Positions 42,851-53,218 are shown, counted from the first letter of the stretch. The stretch is DNA of 64,000 nucleotides from Dryocosmus kuriphilus (GCA_038277395.1 CM076192.1:197225647-197289646); one strand, 5' to 3'. Numbers and translations are program-made. Notes: generated from the sequence alone by a model not told the origin.

Positions 42851-43360
42851 TCAGGACGGTCTGCGTGACACATTCTGCACTTTCACAATAAAGTTATTGT
42901 ACTTGATAATATTGCCTTTTCGAGCTGATTCAGTTGCACTGTTCTGCTTCTTGTGTGCAGTTGTAGCAACTAGAATTCCTTTATAATAGCTCAGATGATC
43001 AGCACTTATATGTGATTCTTCAGGAGTATGCCTAAGCAGCAGGTCCATCAAGTAAACGGTTTTCAAACAATTTTTATCAGCAACGTGGATATATTGTCCC
43101 TCAAAATTAATGGGCTTATCGCCAATCATAAGGACTCCTTTACTGAGCTTAAGAACACCATAAATCATATCCAAGTACTGTTTCCTGTTTTGTTTTAACA
43201 TCCTGAGGAACTTGTTTGTTAAATTCTGATTAAGCGTACCAATCAATATCCTTTCATTGGCTTCCTTGCCCGTTTTCAGCATTCGGTTTTTACGTCTAAT
43301 CGTCTCACTGGCCTTTGCGATTTGACGGAGCACCTCCTTCTCTTTGTGAAATTTTGACAT
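42851..43360 (-). CDS. conserved Polinton protein of unknown function
   Basis: A 169-residue frame is intact from the ATG at 43360; the frame is open a further seven codons upstream. The N-terminal half is lysine-rich and probably helical. The second half has the recognisable sequence LSKGVLMIGDKPINF, then YLMDLLLRHTP and YYKGILVATTAHKKQ. Insect Polintons commonly encode a protein with this set of motifs, often near the integrase. Its role in particle or DNA handling is not known to me. It is the least damaged gene of this element, which may mean a late loss or chance. Confidence 0.65.
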   Translation of the reverse strand: MSKFHKEKEVLRQIAKASETIRRKNRMLKTGKEANERILIGTLNQNLTNKFLRMLKQNRKQYLDMIYGVLKLSKGVLMIGDKPINFEGQYIHVADKNCLKTVYLMDLLLRHTPEESHISADHLSYYKGILVATTAHKKQNSATESARKGNIIKYNNFIVKVQNVSRRPS

Positions 43361-43381
43361 ACTAATGTGTTTGCGGCTCAA

Positions 43382-44140
43382 TTTATAATAATATTATTTC
43401 CGCAGCATAACTCATATTTACAGAGTGATAATTAGTCAAATTATTTTCGGTATGTGCCCTCCTTAATCTCACTGTCCTTGTCAATGACAAGAAACCAATA
43501 CTTGTCGGTATTCCATCATGCTGAACATAGGGTTTTGGAATTGAGAGTAACTCATCTCAGTGTTCACGTGATCGTCATACAAGTGCCTCAAATTCGTCTC
43601 ACGCTGCTTGAAAAGTAACAACAGACTGACATTTTCTCGCATCGAATGTTTAGGAACTCAAGCGGATGTCTGACATAAACAGAAGCTGCCAAAGCTAGCG
43701 TGTTTACCTATGCAAAGGAAGGCTCTAATATTGTCCTGTGTCTCGCAGGCCAAACCAACACCATCTATATTATTTAACACCCGTTCCAGGAATCGGCACT
43801 TTGGTTGTATCAGGGATTTCAGGTAGACGTGGACAATGGCAAATTTCTATCCGTTTTGGTATAAGATTAGAGCTGCTAATGTATTTTTCTTGCCCCTCTT
43901 TGATTGTCCACAAAAGACTGTAGGAATGCTGCATGGTAGTAGACTGCTATGACGTTTTACGCTCCTCTTGTTCTCTGATTGGACGAGGGTATCAAATTTT
44001 CCGCACGGAAGTTTAATAGGTTGTTTCTTGCAACGCTTCTTGACTCCAACTGTTACAAAGCCTGTAAATACAACGTCTTACATCTTCCTGGCCATTTGCA
44101 TGCCACAATTCTTTCAATGAGGAATGATTTTATATCGACG
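43382..44140. other. central Polinton interval, no gene recognised
   Basis: The two gene blocks point outward from this stretch, so it could have been the region between divergent or convergent transcripts. No motif of a known Polinton protein was found. Confidence 0.35.
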
Positions 44141-44640
44141 TGAATGCTTCGTCAATTAACTCATCGACAACTTGCCGTTTGAGTCGCACTTACCTGGCTA
44201 TCAATACAGCTGTCCAGGTATTAAGCAAGTGAAACAACTTGTTAGATGTGTTCTCGGTATCAATTCTCTATACATAGTACGTAGAGAACACGGTATTGCA
44301 TATTTGCGTAATCGCGAGCACGTTGAAGCGAGAATCTCTGCAGATCTTGTGCTGTCAAAAGTGCAAACATGACAAATCTTTTTTCCCTGCGAATACCTTC
44401 GAAGGTCGGTGGTATTTTGCCAAAGACTCCCATATTTGCTGGAATCAGTGCACTTGTAGTACTTACTGGTAGAGAAGCTGGCGAATCCAAGGCCGTAAAT
44501 GATGCTAACGAGATAAACAGCAACTCGGAGTGGCTCCACGTCATAACAAGTCAATGGAGGCTATTGTCCTAGGAAATGGCGTACACATGAAGCCTTACCG
44601 GAAAGAACTGAGACTTCATATGAAAGGACAGGGACTTTGC
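44141..44640 (+). pseudogene. Polinton protein with phospholipase-A2-like domain
   Basis: At 44180-44372 the plus strand reads LPGYQYSCPGIKQ, resembling the calcium-loop of parvovirus-type phospholipase A2 domains. A second block follows where the catalytic His-Asp pair should be; here it reads HGIAY, so the aspartate is lost. The same protein then appears to continue through IPSKVGGILPKTPIFAGIS (about 44400) and, after another frame change, HNKSMEAIVLGNGVHMKPY (about 44545-44600). In related elements this is a minor capsid-associated protein. At least two frameshifts and the lost catalytic residue mark it as dead. Confidence 0.65.
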
Positions 44641-44887
44641 CTAAGGCTAAGTTATGTACTGGTTAGAAGCAGGAGAGAGAACAGCAACGTCATGAATGAA
44701 TGATTTACTCTTACCATAATGGAAAGCTCCTTTGTGCTCGAGGCAGAGTACTTCCCGCCAATAGAACTTTCTACACATAGAACTACGCTCTTGGTCACAT
44801 TGAATTGTTCACATTCAATGCGATTCCTAATGTTGAAGCTGAAAGAATACAATCAGGGTCGGTCAAAGGAAATTTGTCATACCGACT

Positions 44888-45379
44888 GTGAGCTATGAGA
44901 TTGAAGATATTGAGAGATATTTTCAGAAGATTCTAGAGAACGACGGCATTGCAATAATCTTCAAGCCAAGTAATAACACACTGCGCAGCGAGATAAAGTG
45001 TGGTCATGAAAAGGACCTTCGGTTAGTGGATTCCATTGGACGATTGTCTGGTTTCGCATGCCGTGTTCTTGAGGCCAATAATATTAATTCTTCTGATCTA
45101 CATGTGGCTATTCTCAAAGCGAACGCTCTGCGAGTTGAGTGTAGTGTCACAACAGGAGCCCGCATCCGCGGGCGCAAAGTTCACACGGTACACGAATCTT
45201 TTCCTGTTCTTCCACTAAGATATAAGGTCACGGAATTGCCATCACGCGTTATTTATTTATCTGGCAATCGCCGAGAAGGCAATACATCAAATTCACCTAC
45301 AGTTGTTGATCAAGGAGGAGACCTGGTGAATTTTCTAGGAGTAATTATAACAATACGGCTACATGTCAAATCATCGTAA
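44888..45379 (+). CDS. conserved Polinton structural-type protein
   Basis: A 163-codon frame opens with GTG at 44888, reads SYEIEDIERYFQKIL and later RVECSVTTGARIRG, VHTVHESFPVLPL, and VVDQGGDLVNFLGVIITIRL, and ends at 45379. The set of motifs is shared by a protein found in many insect Polintons beside the major capsid gene. No ATG lies at the expected place, and related proteins extend further N-terminally, so this is probably the C-terminal part of a once longer gene. The role is inferred to be structural from its place between the phospholipase-like and capsid-like genes. Confidence 0.65.
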   Translation: MSYEIEDIERYFQKILENDGIAIIFKPSNNTLRSEIKCGHEKDLRLVDSIGRLSGFACRVLEANNINSSDLHVAILKANALRVECSVTTGARIRGRKVHTVHESFPVLPLRYKVTELPSRVIYLSGNRREGNTSNSPTVVDQGGDLVNFLGVIITIRLHVKSS

Positions 45380-45739
45380 TAATAATAATAATAGTCTAGT
45401 CTATTGTGTGCAATTGCAAAGGAGACTATATGAGGGAGACAAGATGCCAGATATAGGTTAGTTCTCGGCCAGCACGCAAGGCGATAACACCCCATAACGT
45501 GCTCCTTCTGACACAACTAGGCCTCAAGATCAAAGAAAGAAATTGAATTGGCCGCTCTGGATATTTGTCATTTCTAGTTGTTGCAAAAAGAAAAGAAATG
45601 TAATAAATATAAACACATTCAACCACCAGTGACGTTTGACGAGTCCATATCCCACTATGAGATTTATGCACAACAACCTTATGCCTCATCATCATTCACC
45701 AATAGTAATAAAATTCGAATCACTGTGCTGCATTAAGAT

Positions 45740-46836
45740 TTGGGTATACTGCCCAGTAAACGTTCAATGCACGTGCACGGAAGACTGACAATGGATGATG
45801 ATATAGCCAGAAATGTTACTCCAACGATGTCAGTGAGCAATGCAATCCTCTTTATGTTTGATGAAGTTCGCTATAAACTCAATGGTATGATATTGATCAT
45901 TGCAAAAATGTCTGTCACACATTCACCATAAAAGTCTACGTCTCCCTCACGCCTGGAAAAGATTGTCTTATGGATAATGCAGAATGACAAGGTATCCTCG
46001 AAGTAATAGGACGTCTTACCAATGAGGAGGGATACTTTGATGTCACAATAAAGCTCAGTATGATCCCAGAATTCACTGAAGACTGTCGAGAAATCGTTGT
46101 GAATGCAAAGAATGAACTTGTACTGACAATATTTTGCATTTACCTGAACGTCATCGTTCAAAAACGCCAAGATCCTGGAAACGAAGAACAATTGAGGATC
46201 TCGATTGAGAAAGTGGAGTGAAGGATACCGTATGTGATGGCTTCATGTCAGCAGAAGATATAGTTGCTGAAATTTATTGAAAAATACCCTCTGGCCACTA
46301 TGAGTTTTCGCTCGCGGGAATTGTATGAATACGCTATGCTCCCGGCCTCCCCAAGCCACATATGGACTCTGCAAACATCAACTCAGCTGGAGAAAACACG
46401 TTACGTTATACTGGGTATCCAGACAGGCAGAATGTACGGGCCAGCAATAAATGCTAATCGTTTCGTTCATTGCAATATAAGCAATGCCAAGGTTTGCCTC
46501 AATTCACAATACTACCCGTACGGCAATATCTATTTGAATATCATTCACAAACAGTTTGCACTACTGTGTGAGATGTATGCAAACCTTCAGGCTTCCTGCT
46601 AGACCAAGGACCCTGAACCAATGTTGGAAAAAAACGATTTTAGAGAACATGGTCCTCTGACTGTTATTGATTGCTCAGAACAGAATGAGTTTCTCATACA
46701 GACCTCCGTGGAGCTTCTTCGGAAATTTGAATCTGGAGACAATTTTCCGGTTGTAACTTCAGCCTACTGCCTCATCATACGTGATCCTCTTACCCAATAC
46801 CAGCCTCTCATTGTTAGCGTAAGAAAGTTGATTTAA
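45740..46836 (+). pseudogene. Polinton major-capsid-like protein, broken
   Basis: Three plus-strand pieces follow the order of the Polinton capsid-type protein. 45740-45931 has MHVHGRLTMDDDIARN and FMFDEVRYKLNGM. 46264-46602 has FRSRELYEYAMLP, WTLQTSTQLEKTRYVILGI and LNSQYYPYGNIYLNI. 46621-46836 has HGPLTVIDCSEQNE and TSAYCLIIRDPLTQY. Stops and shifts separate them, and the sequence between 45931 and 46264 is too degraded to read. Double-jelly-roll capsid identity is inferred from family resemblance and position. It forms the shell in active relatives; this copy cannot. Confidence 0.7.
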
Positions 46837-46977
46837 GTAGTGGTGGTAGAGTCAGCAGTGGTGGGAGTAATGTCAGCAATAGTGGGGTAATGTCAGCAGT
46901 GGTGGGGAACGAACTTTTGGCTGACGCGAAATTTTCATGTTCACGAATGGAGCGCTGTTGACATTCCCTACGAAGAA

Positions 46978-47400
46978 GTGAGGTACATAATTCGGGAAGA
47001 ACTGCGTGGTACCAATGCAGTCTACGTTGAAGGATTGGAGAAGAAAAGGTGGTTGGAGCAGTTTCTGCAGAATGTAAATAATCTAGAAGATTTATGCTCT
47101 CCTACACTCTACAAATTGCACTCTGCATTTTGCATGATGCTTAGTCACCATACTCAGTACTGGTATGAAGATTGTGCAGTTTGAAATGCTCTCACTCTCA
47201 GGAAATGATCCTTGGCTCCTCTGAATCAGCCTATTATTAGACATGACACTACAAGTAAAATCGATGATGATGATGATGATTATGTTGATGACTGTGTGAA
47301 TGACGATAATGAGACGAAATATCCTGGTGATGATGAGATGAAAGGTATTGATACCTCGAACATCATATGTCTTGCTGGTTGTGAATTTAGGTATTCGTAA
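46978..47400 (+). pseudogene. short frames at the Polinton right side, unrecognised
   Basis: 46978-47184 reads VYVEGLEKKRWLEQFLQNVNN and LCSPTLYKLHSAFC; 47212-47400 reads an aspartate-rich stretch encoded by a GAT repeat (about 47259-47281). Their position suggests a last gene of the Polinton, but I do not recognise it. The sequence just before (46845-46925) is a GT/GG-rich local repeat. Confidence 0.3.
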
Positions 47401-47668
47401 AAACGTTTTGTTCCCCAGTCTAAATAAGTTAAGATTCTACGCTGTAATCTTAGGCTAAGTTTTTTTGAAATGAACAGAAAAAATTTTATATGTAGAGAAG
47501 TTTAAACTTTAATTAAACCCTATCAACTTAGTTTTTAATTTATGGATAAGTTGTACATTTTCCGCTTCATTCCTTCAAAAAACAACAACAACAAGAGCTA
47601 CGAGGGATTTTTAGGTGAATTACATACTCTACTTTGAAACATAGATGAGTAGAATGTTTCAAAGGTAA

Positions 47669-47914
47669 TTATTTCATTATCTTTACATTCGTGTCGAGAA
47701 ACTGCGTCTCGAAACCTGTCGGTGCCTGCCTAGAAACTGGGAATCCCCATAATGCGTCACCTACAGTATTCCTAGGAGAGGGAGATACAATTCCAGTGCA
47801 TAAGCTTGACTGCATTTCTGCATGCGTATAGTTGAGAGAAGGGTCGAAGGTGGTAATTTCGTGGCTCCATCCATTGCTTACTGAAATAATCAAGAATAAG
47901 CTTAGCAGGGACAT
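47669..47914 (-). CDS. candidate small secreted protein, unrecognised
   Basis: The first ATG of an open minus-strand frame is at 47914 and gives 81 residues. It starts MSLLSLFLIISVSNGWS, which has the layout of a cleavable signal peptide. A mature part of about 64 residues follows, with only one cysteine, ending DTNVKIMK. The frame is open a further 19 codons upstream without ATG, so an upstream exon is possible. It lies on the same strand as the duplicated gene family that begins 0.7 kb away. No family match; it may be a chance frame. Confidence 0.3.
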   Translation of the reverse strand: MSLLSLFLIISVSNGWSHEITTFDPSLNYTHAEMQSSLCTGIVSPSPRNTVGDALWGFPVSRQAPTGFETQFLDTNVKIMK

Positions 47915-47980
47915 GAACCACGTCAGTTCTCGTTGTATGTATTCTGGAACAGAACCTTTCCTTAACGACAAACGTTAAAC

Positions 47981-48230
47981 TGTTTACTTAACTCGTGACA
48001 GATTTCTATCTCACCGACTGATGATAACTATGTATCCGAGGTATCTAGATTGCCGACTGATAGTAACAAACTGTATTTTCAACTGAAACGTTTCCACCTG
48101 AACGGCTGATATTAACTACCTGCCACAGAATCCTACCCTACCGACTGGTGGTAACAAACATGCTTACATCTGATGGGCCCAGAATCCTGCCTTGCCGACT
48201 GTGGGTAATACAGGCTTTTGATAAATTAGC
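47981..48230. repeat. degenerate ~55-bp repeat
   Basis: Phrases of the form ccgactgatrgtaacaa recur at about 48017, 48052, 48112, 48139 and 48196 with variable spacing. Confidence 0.7.
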
Positions 48231-48609
48231 ACTGTCGCGAACCACTCTTAGCTATACTACTATAGTTATCCGTAGAATTCTTGGGGAAGCCCTCAGAACC
48301 TTGGGAAAACTTGGAAACGTTTGAAGTCATACAAAATCACTTCAAGTGTCTTATCCTTGAACGCAAGAAGCTTTGGTTGTGCAAGAAAAGAGCAGAGAGC
48401 GATTTCAGTACATATATATTGTACATAAATTCTTGTATTCATAAATCAGAAATACAATGAAATAATTTATCGGCACTAGTGTATTGTACAAGTAATCCTG
48501 TGCATACGATTTCAGAAAAGAAACTTTGGAGATATTTTAGACTTTAACCGTAACTAAATTAAATATTTTCTTATTCTTAGTTTAATAATTATTTTATTTA
48601 ATTTTAGTA
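48231..48609. other. non-coding interval before gene copy A
   Basis: AT-rich, no gene seen. It does not match the 3' flank of gene copy B, so the left edge of the duplication is near 48610. Confidence 0.5.
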
Positions 48610-49052
48610 TTAAGTTGAATGGTATAAATGCTGTAGAGAATCGTAGCTTCCATGTTCAATTGAAAAAAAGCCTGCGCTTACGTAACGGATGTCTGTTGGA
48701 GCTTCCGCCACCTCTTTTGAGGTCATAGGCTCAAACTTGCCGTCTTTCATGTGTACTTTCATCCGCTTTCCGTTGGCATCATATATTCCTTTAAGAAACC
48801 TCATATCCTCCACTATTGCGAAAACCTCACCATCGGTTGTTGATAATACAATATATTCTTGTACAGGCATACGTGGAAATTTTTTGCTTCCTACTTTCAT
48901 CTTAATTTTTGTATTATCAGGAAGCATGTATCTTCGAAGTTCGAAAACCCGACGCGGATTGACCGCGGGAATAATCCGCTTGTATCCAACATCTTCATGT
49001 TGGCAAGCTACAAGACTCGCGGCAAAAGGACCCGGTTCCAAGGCTGGGGAAT
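48610..49052 (-). pseudogene. gene copy A of an unrecognised duplicated family
   Basis: The minus strand encodes about 147 residues from a splice acceptor (CTTCCTACAG, ending 49053) to a TAA at 48610. Core sequence: RRVFELRRYMLPDN, RMPVQEYIVLSTTDGEVFA, FLKGIYDANGKRMKVHMKD, SYDSLQHLYHST. Where copy B has ATG, this copy has ATA, so it cannot start there. The upstream exon seen in copy B is frameshifted, and its donor GT is AT. Compared with B it lacks about 15 residues near the N-terminus and has a shorter C-terminus. It is most likely a pseudogene or uses other exons. The protein is unknown to me; no signal peptide, membrane span or zinc finger is seen. Confidence 0.6.
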
Positions 49053-49380
49053 CTGTAGGAAGGAATAGAGGAATTATTTTGCGTGGTACATCCTTTTATG
49101 TATATCATGAACGTGTGAGTGTTTTTAACTTTTCCAGCCCTACCCCTCAGAAAATCGGGTTAAAATTCTCATCTTCCTCCTCCTTCACCAACTTCCCTCC
49201 ACATCTCCCTCCTCATGAGTAGAGGCAGGTGTAGAAGAGAATCCCTGGTTCGAGATATATCGATTGGCCTTTGATATTTGTATATGTAATTGAATAGAAA
49301 GGATCAGGATTTATATAACTCGTTATAATCTGCCTTAATCACTAAACGCGCGCTTCGAATTTCAGTAAAAGAGCGACAAA

Positions 49381-49716
49381 GTGCAGCTGCACCCTATTCT
49401 AATAAATCGAACTCGCTGTTACCCTCATCTATCAATTATTCATATCTTAAAGTTCTTCTACCCTTACGCTTCCGTAGAGCCTCCGTTTCCGTTTCTCATC
49501 ATTTTCTTCCCAGTCACGCAAATGTCCCCCCCCCCCCACAATCTCTCACTCTTCTATTTTTACTCCTCTATCATTTTGAAAACACTACATCTGCCAAATT
49601 TTATCCACAATTTTGAAAATTTTATCTCAGGCTCAAAATTTGTAATCAGCGGCCTCGAAAATCTCTTTGATAGAGAATTCAAAGGAAACCGACCACATGA
49701 AGCTTTTGGTGAATAG
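49381..49716 (+). pseudogene. conserved plus-strand frame, copy A
   Basis: A 111-codon frame beginning GTG matches, end to end, the 110-codon ATG frame at 53219-53551, with stop TAG at the same place and a length difference of one codon. Shared text includes HPILIN, YPYASV, SLFYFYSS and NLFDREF. The start codon is changed from ATG to GTG, and a run of C residues (about 49527-49537) makes three prolines here. See copy B for the coding argument. Confidence 0.35.
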
Positions 49717-50662
49717 GTGCCTCAGAATATGTAATTTATTGATAAGATAGGTCCTAGAGTTGTAATATTTCAAGAAATCCTCCAAAATTCTTCGAGATTC
49801 GAATTCAGAGCCAAAAATCTCGTGAGGAAGCAACTTCAAATTTCAGCGGGGGAAATCTTGTAGTCTGCGTAATTCCTTGATATGCAATTGACATTTTAAA
49901 AATGTTGAATCGATTAAGTTCTATATAAAACTTGGTTTTGGTTTGGTCATGAACAATTTTATTAAAAAATAAAATACTTCATTTTGAAACATATTATGCA
50001 GAAATTGTTCTCGTATTTTGGACTAACTTCATTCGAGCGCCATGAGAAAGAGAATCGATTTGTTTCGAATCAGACCTTTTCTACGCTTGCTTCATCTGAG
50101 GTGGAGAATGAAGACGAGGAGCAGGAGGAAGATGCGGATTTAGTTAAATAAAGTATCCAAAACCTGTATATAGTTGGACATCTCAGAAACACGTAGGAAA
50201 GACTTTGAATTATTTTTGCATATCTGAGCTGAAAAATTAATTCCAATCTGTGCCGACTATCGACTTGCGAACGTGTGCAGATGCGTTCGTTATTGGTACA
50301 GAATTAATGTCCTCTGTAATATTCAGGTCTAACCTTCCAGGTCCCCCCGCACGTAATTTGGCAAAGAAAAGACGTTGTTTATTTTAAAAGATTACTGCAA
50401 CTATAATGGGTTACATATTTTTGGGTGTAACGCTAATATAAAGCAACTTATCTACCAACAGCTAAAGTAAAGACCATGGCGGATCTAGACTGACTTCGTC
50501 CTAGAATAAAAACTAGGAATGGCATCTTACGATCATTGTGTGTCCAAAAACGCGATACCTCGAATTACTTTGGAACGCGATGTACAAAAATTCAATATTC
50601 ATAAAATTCTGTTTAAGAAACTAAAAAAAATTTCATGTTTGTTGAGCTTATTTCAGTATATA
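49717..50662. other. duplicated non-coding flank, copy 1
   Basis: Matches 53552-54883 in order. On the minus strand 49839-49633 holds an open stretch (SIKEIFEAADYKF) alignable with 53668-53468, but neither has an ATG. No other gene is visible. Confidence 0.6.
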
Positions 50663-51254
50663 TGTTACCGTTAATATCCGAAATCAGTTAAAACTAGTTT
50701 TAAAAATTGTTAAAACGCGAAATAGCCAGGTCCTTTTGTAAAAAATAGTTTTTACTAGTAAAAACGCGAAGTAACCAAGTCCTTTTGTAAAAACCCGAAG
50801 ATCTTGTTAATTCCATCTTATTTCACGTTTTAACTGAAAATATCAGTTAAAACTAGACTGACCCAATTGTGCGACTGGTCAGAGAAGAGTGACTGTTTAC
50901 ATCTCGACCCCCTTTTCCAGATTCCCCTTTAAAAAACACGTTTTAGCGGCAGGTCACAGATAAGTGATTGGTGACAGCTGGAAAATATATTTTTTCAAAG
51001 GAGAACCTAGAAAACGGGGTCGAGATGTGATCAATCACTTTTCTGTGAACAGCCGCTAGCACGTGTTTTTTGAAGGGCGAGCTGGAAAAGGGTCTCGAGA
51101 TGTTGTAATTAACAAAATCTGCGGGTTTTTACAAAAGGACTTGGTTACTTTGCGTTTTAACTAGTTAAAACTAGTTTTTACAATAGGACTTGGTTACTTC
51201 GCGTTTTAAATAGTTAAAACTAGTTTTAACTGATTTCGGGTATTAACGGTAACA
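50663..51254. mobile_element. 592-bp MITE with ~150-bp terminal inverted repeats
   Basis: Starts tgttaccgttaata and ends tattaacggtaaca. The inverted arms match over about 150 bp, each containing tandem copies of aaaacgcgaagtaaccaagt. The central part is also partly palindromic (catctcgacccc with ggggtcgagatg). tata flanks both sides. The equivalent place in duplicate copy 2 (about 54884-54890) has no insertion. There is no transposase; it is a non-autonomous DNA transposon. Confidence 0.92.
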
Positions 51255-51344
51255 TATACATAAAATTGACAAAAGATCCTGAAAAATGCAAATTGTAGAT
51301 TTTCGAAAAATACACATTTCTTGTTTAGAACAATTTTGCTCTAC

Positions 51345-52290
51345 GGGGTGCCTCCCCCCGCAGAATATTGGAAAGGCGTAGGGGCCTGACTGAATGCATT
51401 TCTATGCCACGTCACATGGGTACCTTGCCGATCGCCGTAAAGAATTGGAAAGGGGTAAGTGTGTGACTGAGTGTATTTTTGTGCCAAGTCACAGTGTGGC
51501 CTCCCCCGGAAAACCACTGGAAAGTGTTAGGGGTTTGGCGAATGTGTTTACGTTAGTAGGTACAAAGGTACATTCCCGCCTTCACAAAAAACACACGAAA
51601 GTGGTAGGGGTATGAATGAAAGTATTTTTGTTTCCAGTCACATTGGTGTCTTTCCGTCCCACCGCAAAACATTGGAAAAACGTAATGCTGTGAATAAATG
51701 CATTTTTATTAGCAAACACAGGGCTACATTCCCGCCCCCCGAAAAACTGGCGAGGGGTAGTTGAATGACTGAAGGCATTTTTGTCAGCACTAAGAAGGTG
51801 CCCCGCAAAACATTGGAAAGTGGTTGGGTTGTGACTGGAAGCACTTCTGATGCCAGTTATGGGGTGCCCACCGCAAAGCATTGTAAATTGTTAGGGGTGT
51901 GACTAAAAATAATTTTGCGTCCAGTCACAGAGATGCCCCCATCCCTAAATACTCTTGAAAGGTTTAGGAGTGGGACTGAATGTATTTCTGGCCAGTCAGA
52001 GAGGTGCTTTTTCGAACAACGCAAAACATTGGAGTGGGGTAGTAGGGTGACTGAAATCATTTTTGTGACTAATCATCTAGTTGCCTCCCCCGATCCAGCA
52101 GAAAATTGGAAAGGGTAAGGGTGTGACTGAAAGTATTTTTGTGGCCAGTTACAGGGGCGACGTCCGGTTACTGCAAAACATTGGAAAGTGTTATGCGTTT
52201 TGTGTCCAATCGCAGGGTGCCTCAACGGAAAACACTGGAAAGGTATAGGGGTCTGAATAAAAGTGTTTCTGGGACCAGTCGCAGGGGTGC
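51345..52290. repeat. ~73-bp minisatellite, about 13 units (array 1)
   Basis: Units contain aaaacattggaaag, gggtgtgactgaaagta, tttttgtg and cagtcaca. tgtgactg and cagtcaca pair within each unit, so each can form a short hairpin. Units are diverged and vary in length. Open frames on both strands follow the repeat and change between units. Confidence 0.9.
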
Positions 52291-52354
52291 ATAATATATG
52301 TATTTTTCGAAGCAATACGATTTTTTTCTGAGGATTTTTTGTTATTTTATGTAT

Positions 52355-52915
52355 TTAATTAAATAAGCGCAAAAAAGTACATGAAAGTGTATAGTTTTTA
52401 ATTTTTGACTGACTTGAACGGTACAGATGTTGCAGAGTATCGTAGTCTCCAGGCTCAATTGAAAACAAGTCGCTAAGTACGTAGCGGGCGGCTGCTGGAG
52501 TTTCCGCCACCTCTCTTGGGGTCATAGGCTCAAGCTTGCTATCCTTCATGTGTAATTTCATCCTCTTTTTGCGTCTATCATAAAATCCTTTAAGAAACTT
52601 CATATCCTCCACTATTGCGAAAACCTCACCATCGGTTGTTGATAATACAATATATTCTTGTACAGGCATACGTGAATATAAGTTTTTTCCTACTTTCATT
52701 TTAATTTTCTTATTATCAGGAAGAATGTATCTTCTAAGTTCGAATATCCTGTCCGGATTGCACTTGGAAATAAGCCGTTTGTATCCAACGCCTTCCAGTT
52801 GGGAAGCTAAAGGGGTCCTCGGAGAAGAAAACCTATAGCTTTCACAAGGAACAGCCGCGGCAGAAGGACCCGGCTCCCTGACTGAGGAATCTGCAGGAAG
52901 AAATAGAGGAATCAT
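52355..52915 (-). CDS. gene copy B of the unrecognised duplicated family
   Basis: An unspliced reading from the ATG at 52915 gives 186 residues. A spliced reading is also well supported. A donor at 53008 (GGAAG/GTGAGA) and an acceptor at 52891 (pyrimidine tract, CTGCAG) define a 118-bp intron in matching phase. The upstream exon would be acidic (STQEEEVESGEIVEEEE) and open back to about 53147, without an ATG, so a further exon would be needed. The core is RMPVQEYIVLSTTDGEVFA plus YDRRKKRMKLHMKDSK. The C-terminus ends SCTFLRLFN. A 75-bp stretch (52600-52674) is identical to copy A while the rest differs mainly at amino-acid-changing positions. No known domain. This is the more intact copy. What it does is not known; a fast-evolving lineage-specific protein is the simplest view. 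Confidence 0.65.
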   Translation of the reverse strand: MIPLFLPADSSVREPGPSAAAVPCESYRFSSPRTPLASQLEGVGYKRLISKCNPDRIFELRRYILPDNKKIKMKVGKNLYSRMPVQEYIVLSTTDGEVFAIVEDMKFLKGFYDRRKKRMKLHMKDSKLEPMTPREVAETPAAARYVLSDLFSIEPGDYDTLQHLYRSSQSKIKNYTLSCTFLRLFN

Positions 52916-53218
52916 TTTTGAGGTAGATACTTTTACGTATGTCTTGAACGCGTGGACCTTTTTAACATTCCAACGTCATCCCCCAATACTACGTATCTGA
53001 ACTCTCACCTTCCTCCTCCTCCACTATCTCCCCACTCTCAACTTCCTCCTCCTGAGTAGAGGCAAGTGGAGAAGACAATCTCTGATTCGAGACATTTCGA
53101 TTGGCGTACGATACTTGTATATGTAATTGAATATTAAGGATTAGGGTTTAAATAGCTCATTAATTATTTACCTTATTCGCTAAATGCGCCTTCGGATTTT
53201 TAGTACAAGAGCGTTAAA

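Larger units (their letters stand above)
41570..47400. mobile_element. decayed Polinton/Maverick element
   Basis: Five neighbouring pieces belong to Polinton-type elements: integrase and a conserved protein on the minus strand, then a phospholipase-A2-like protein, a conserved structural-type protein and a major-capsid-like protein on the plus strand. This is the usual two-strand layout of these self-synthesising, virus-like transposons. All genes carry stops or frameshifts. I did not find the DNA polymerase, the packaging ATPase, the maturation protease or terminal inverted repeats, so the outer limits are approximate. Complete elements are usually 15-20 kb; what remains is about 6 kb. Confidence 0.82.

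Noticed and set aside
44201..44554. 117-codon minus-strand frame opposite the phospholipase-like region
   Set aside because: The plus strand carries family motifs in several frames here; the minus frame has none.
51582..52315. Repeated CF/HT-containing peptides across the minisatellite, resembling a zinc-finger array
   Set aside because: The spacing of Cys and His does not fit a C2H2 finger, and the frame changes from unit to unit because unit lengths are not multiples of three.
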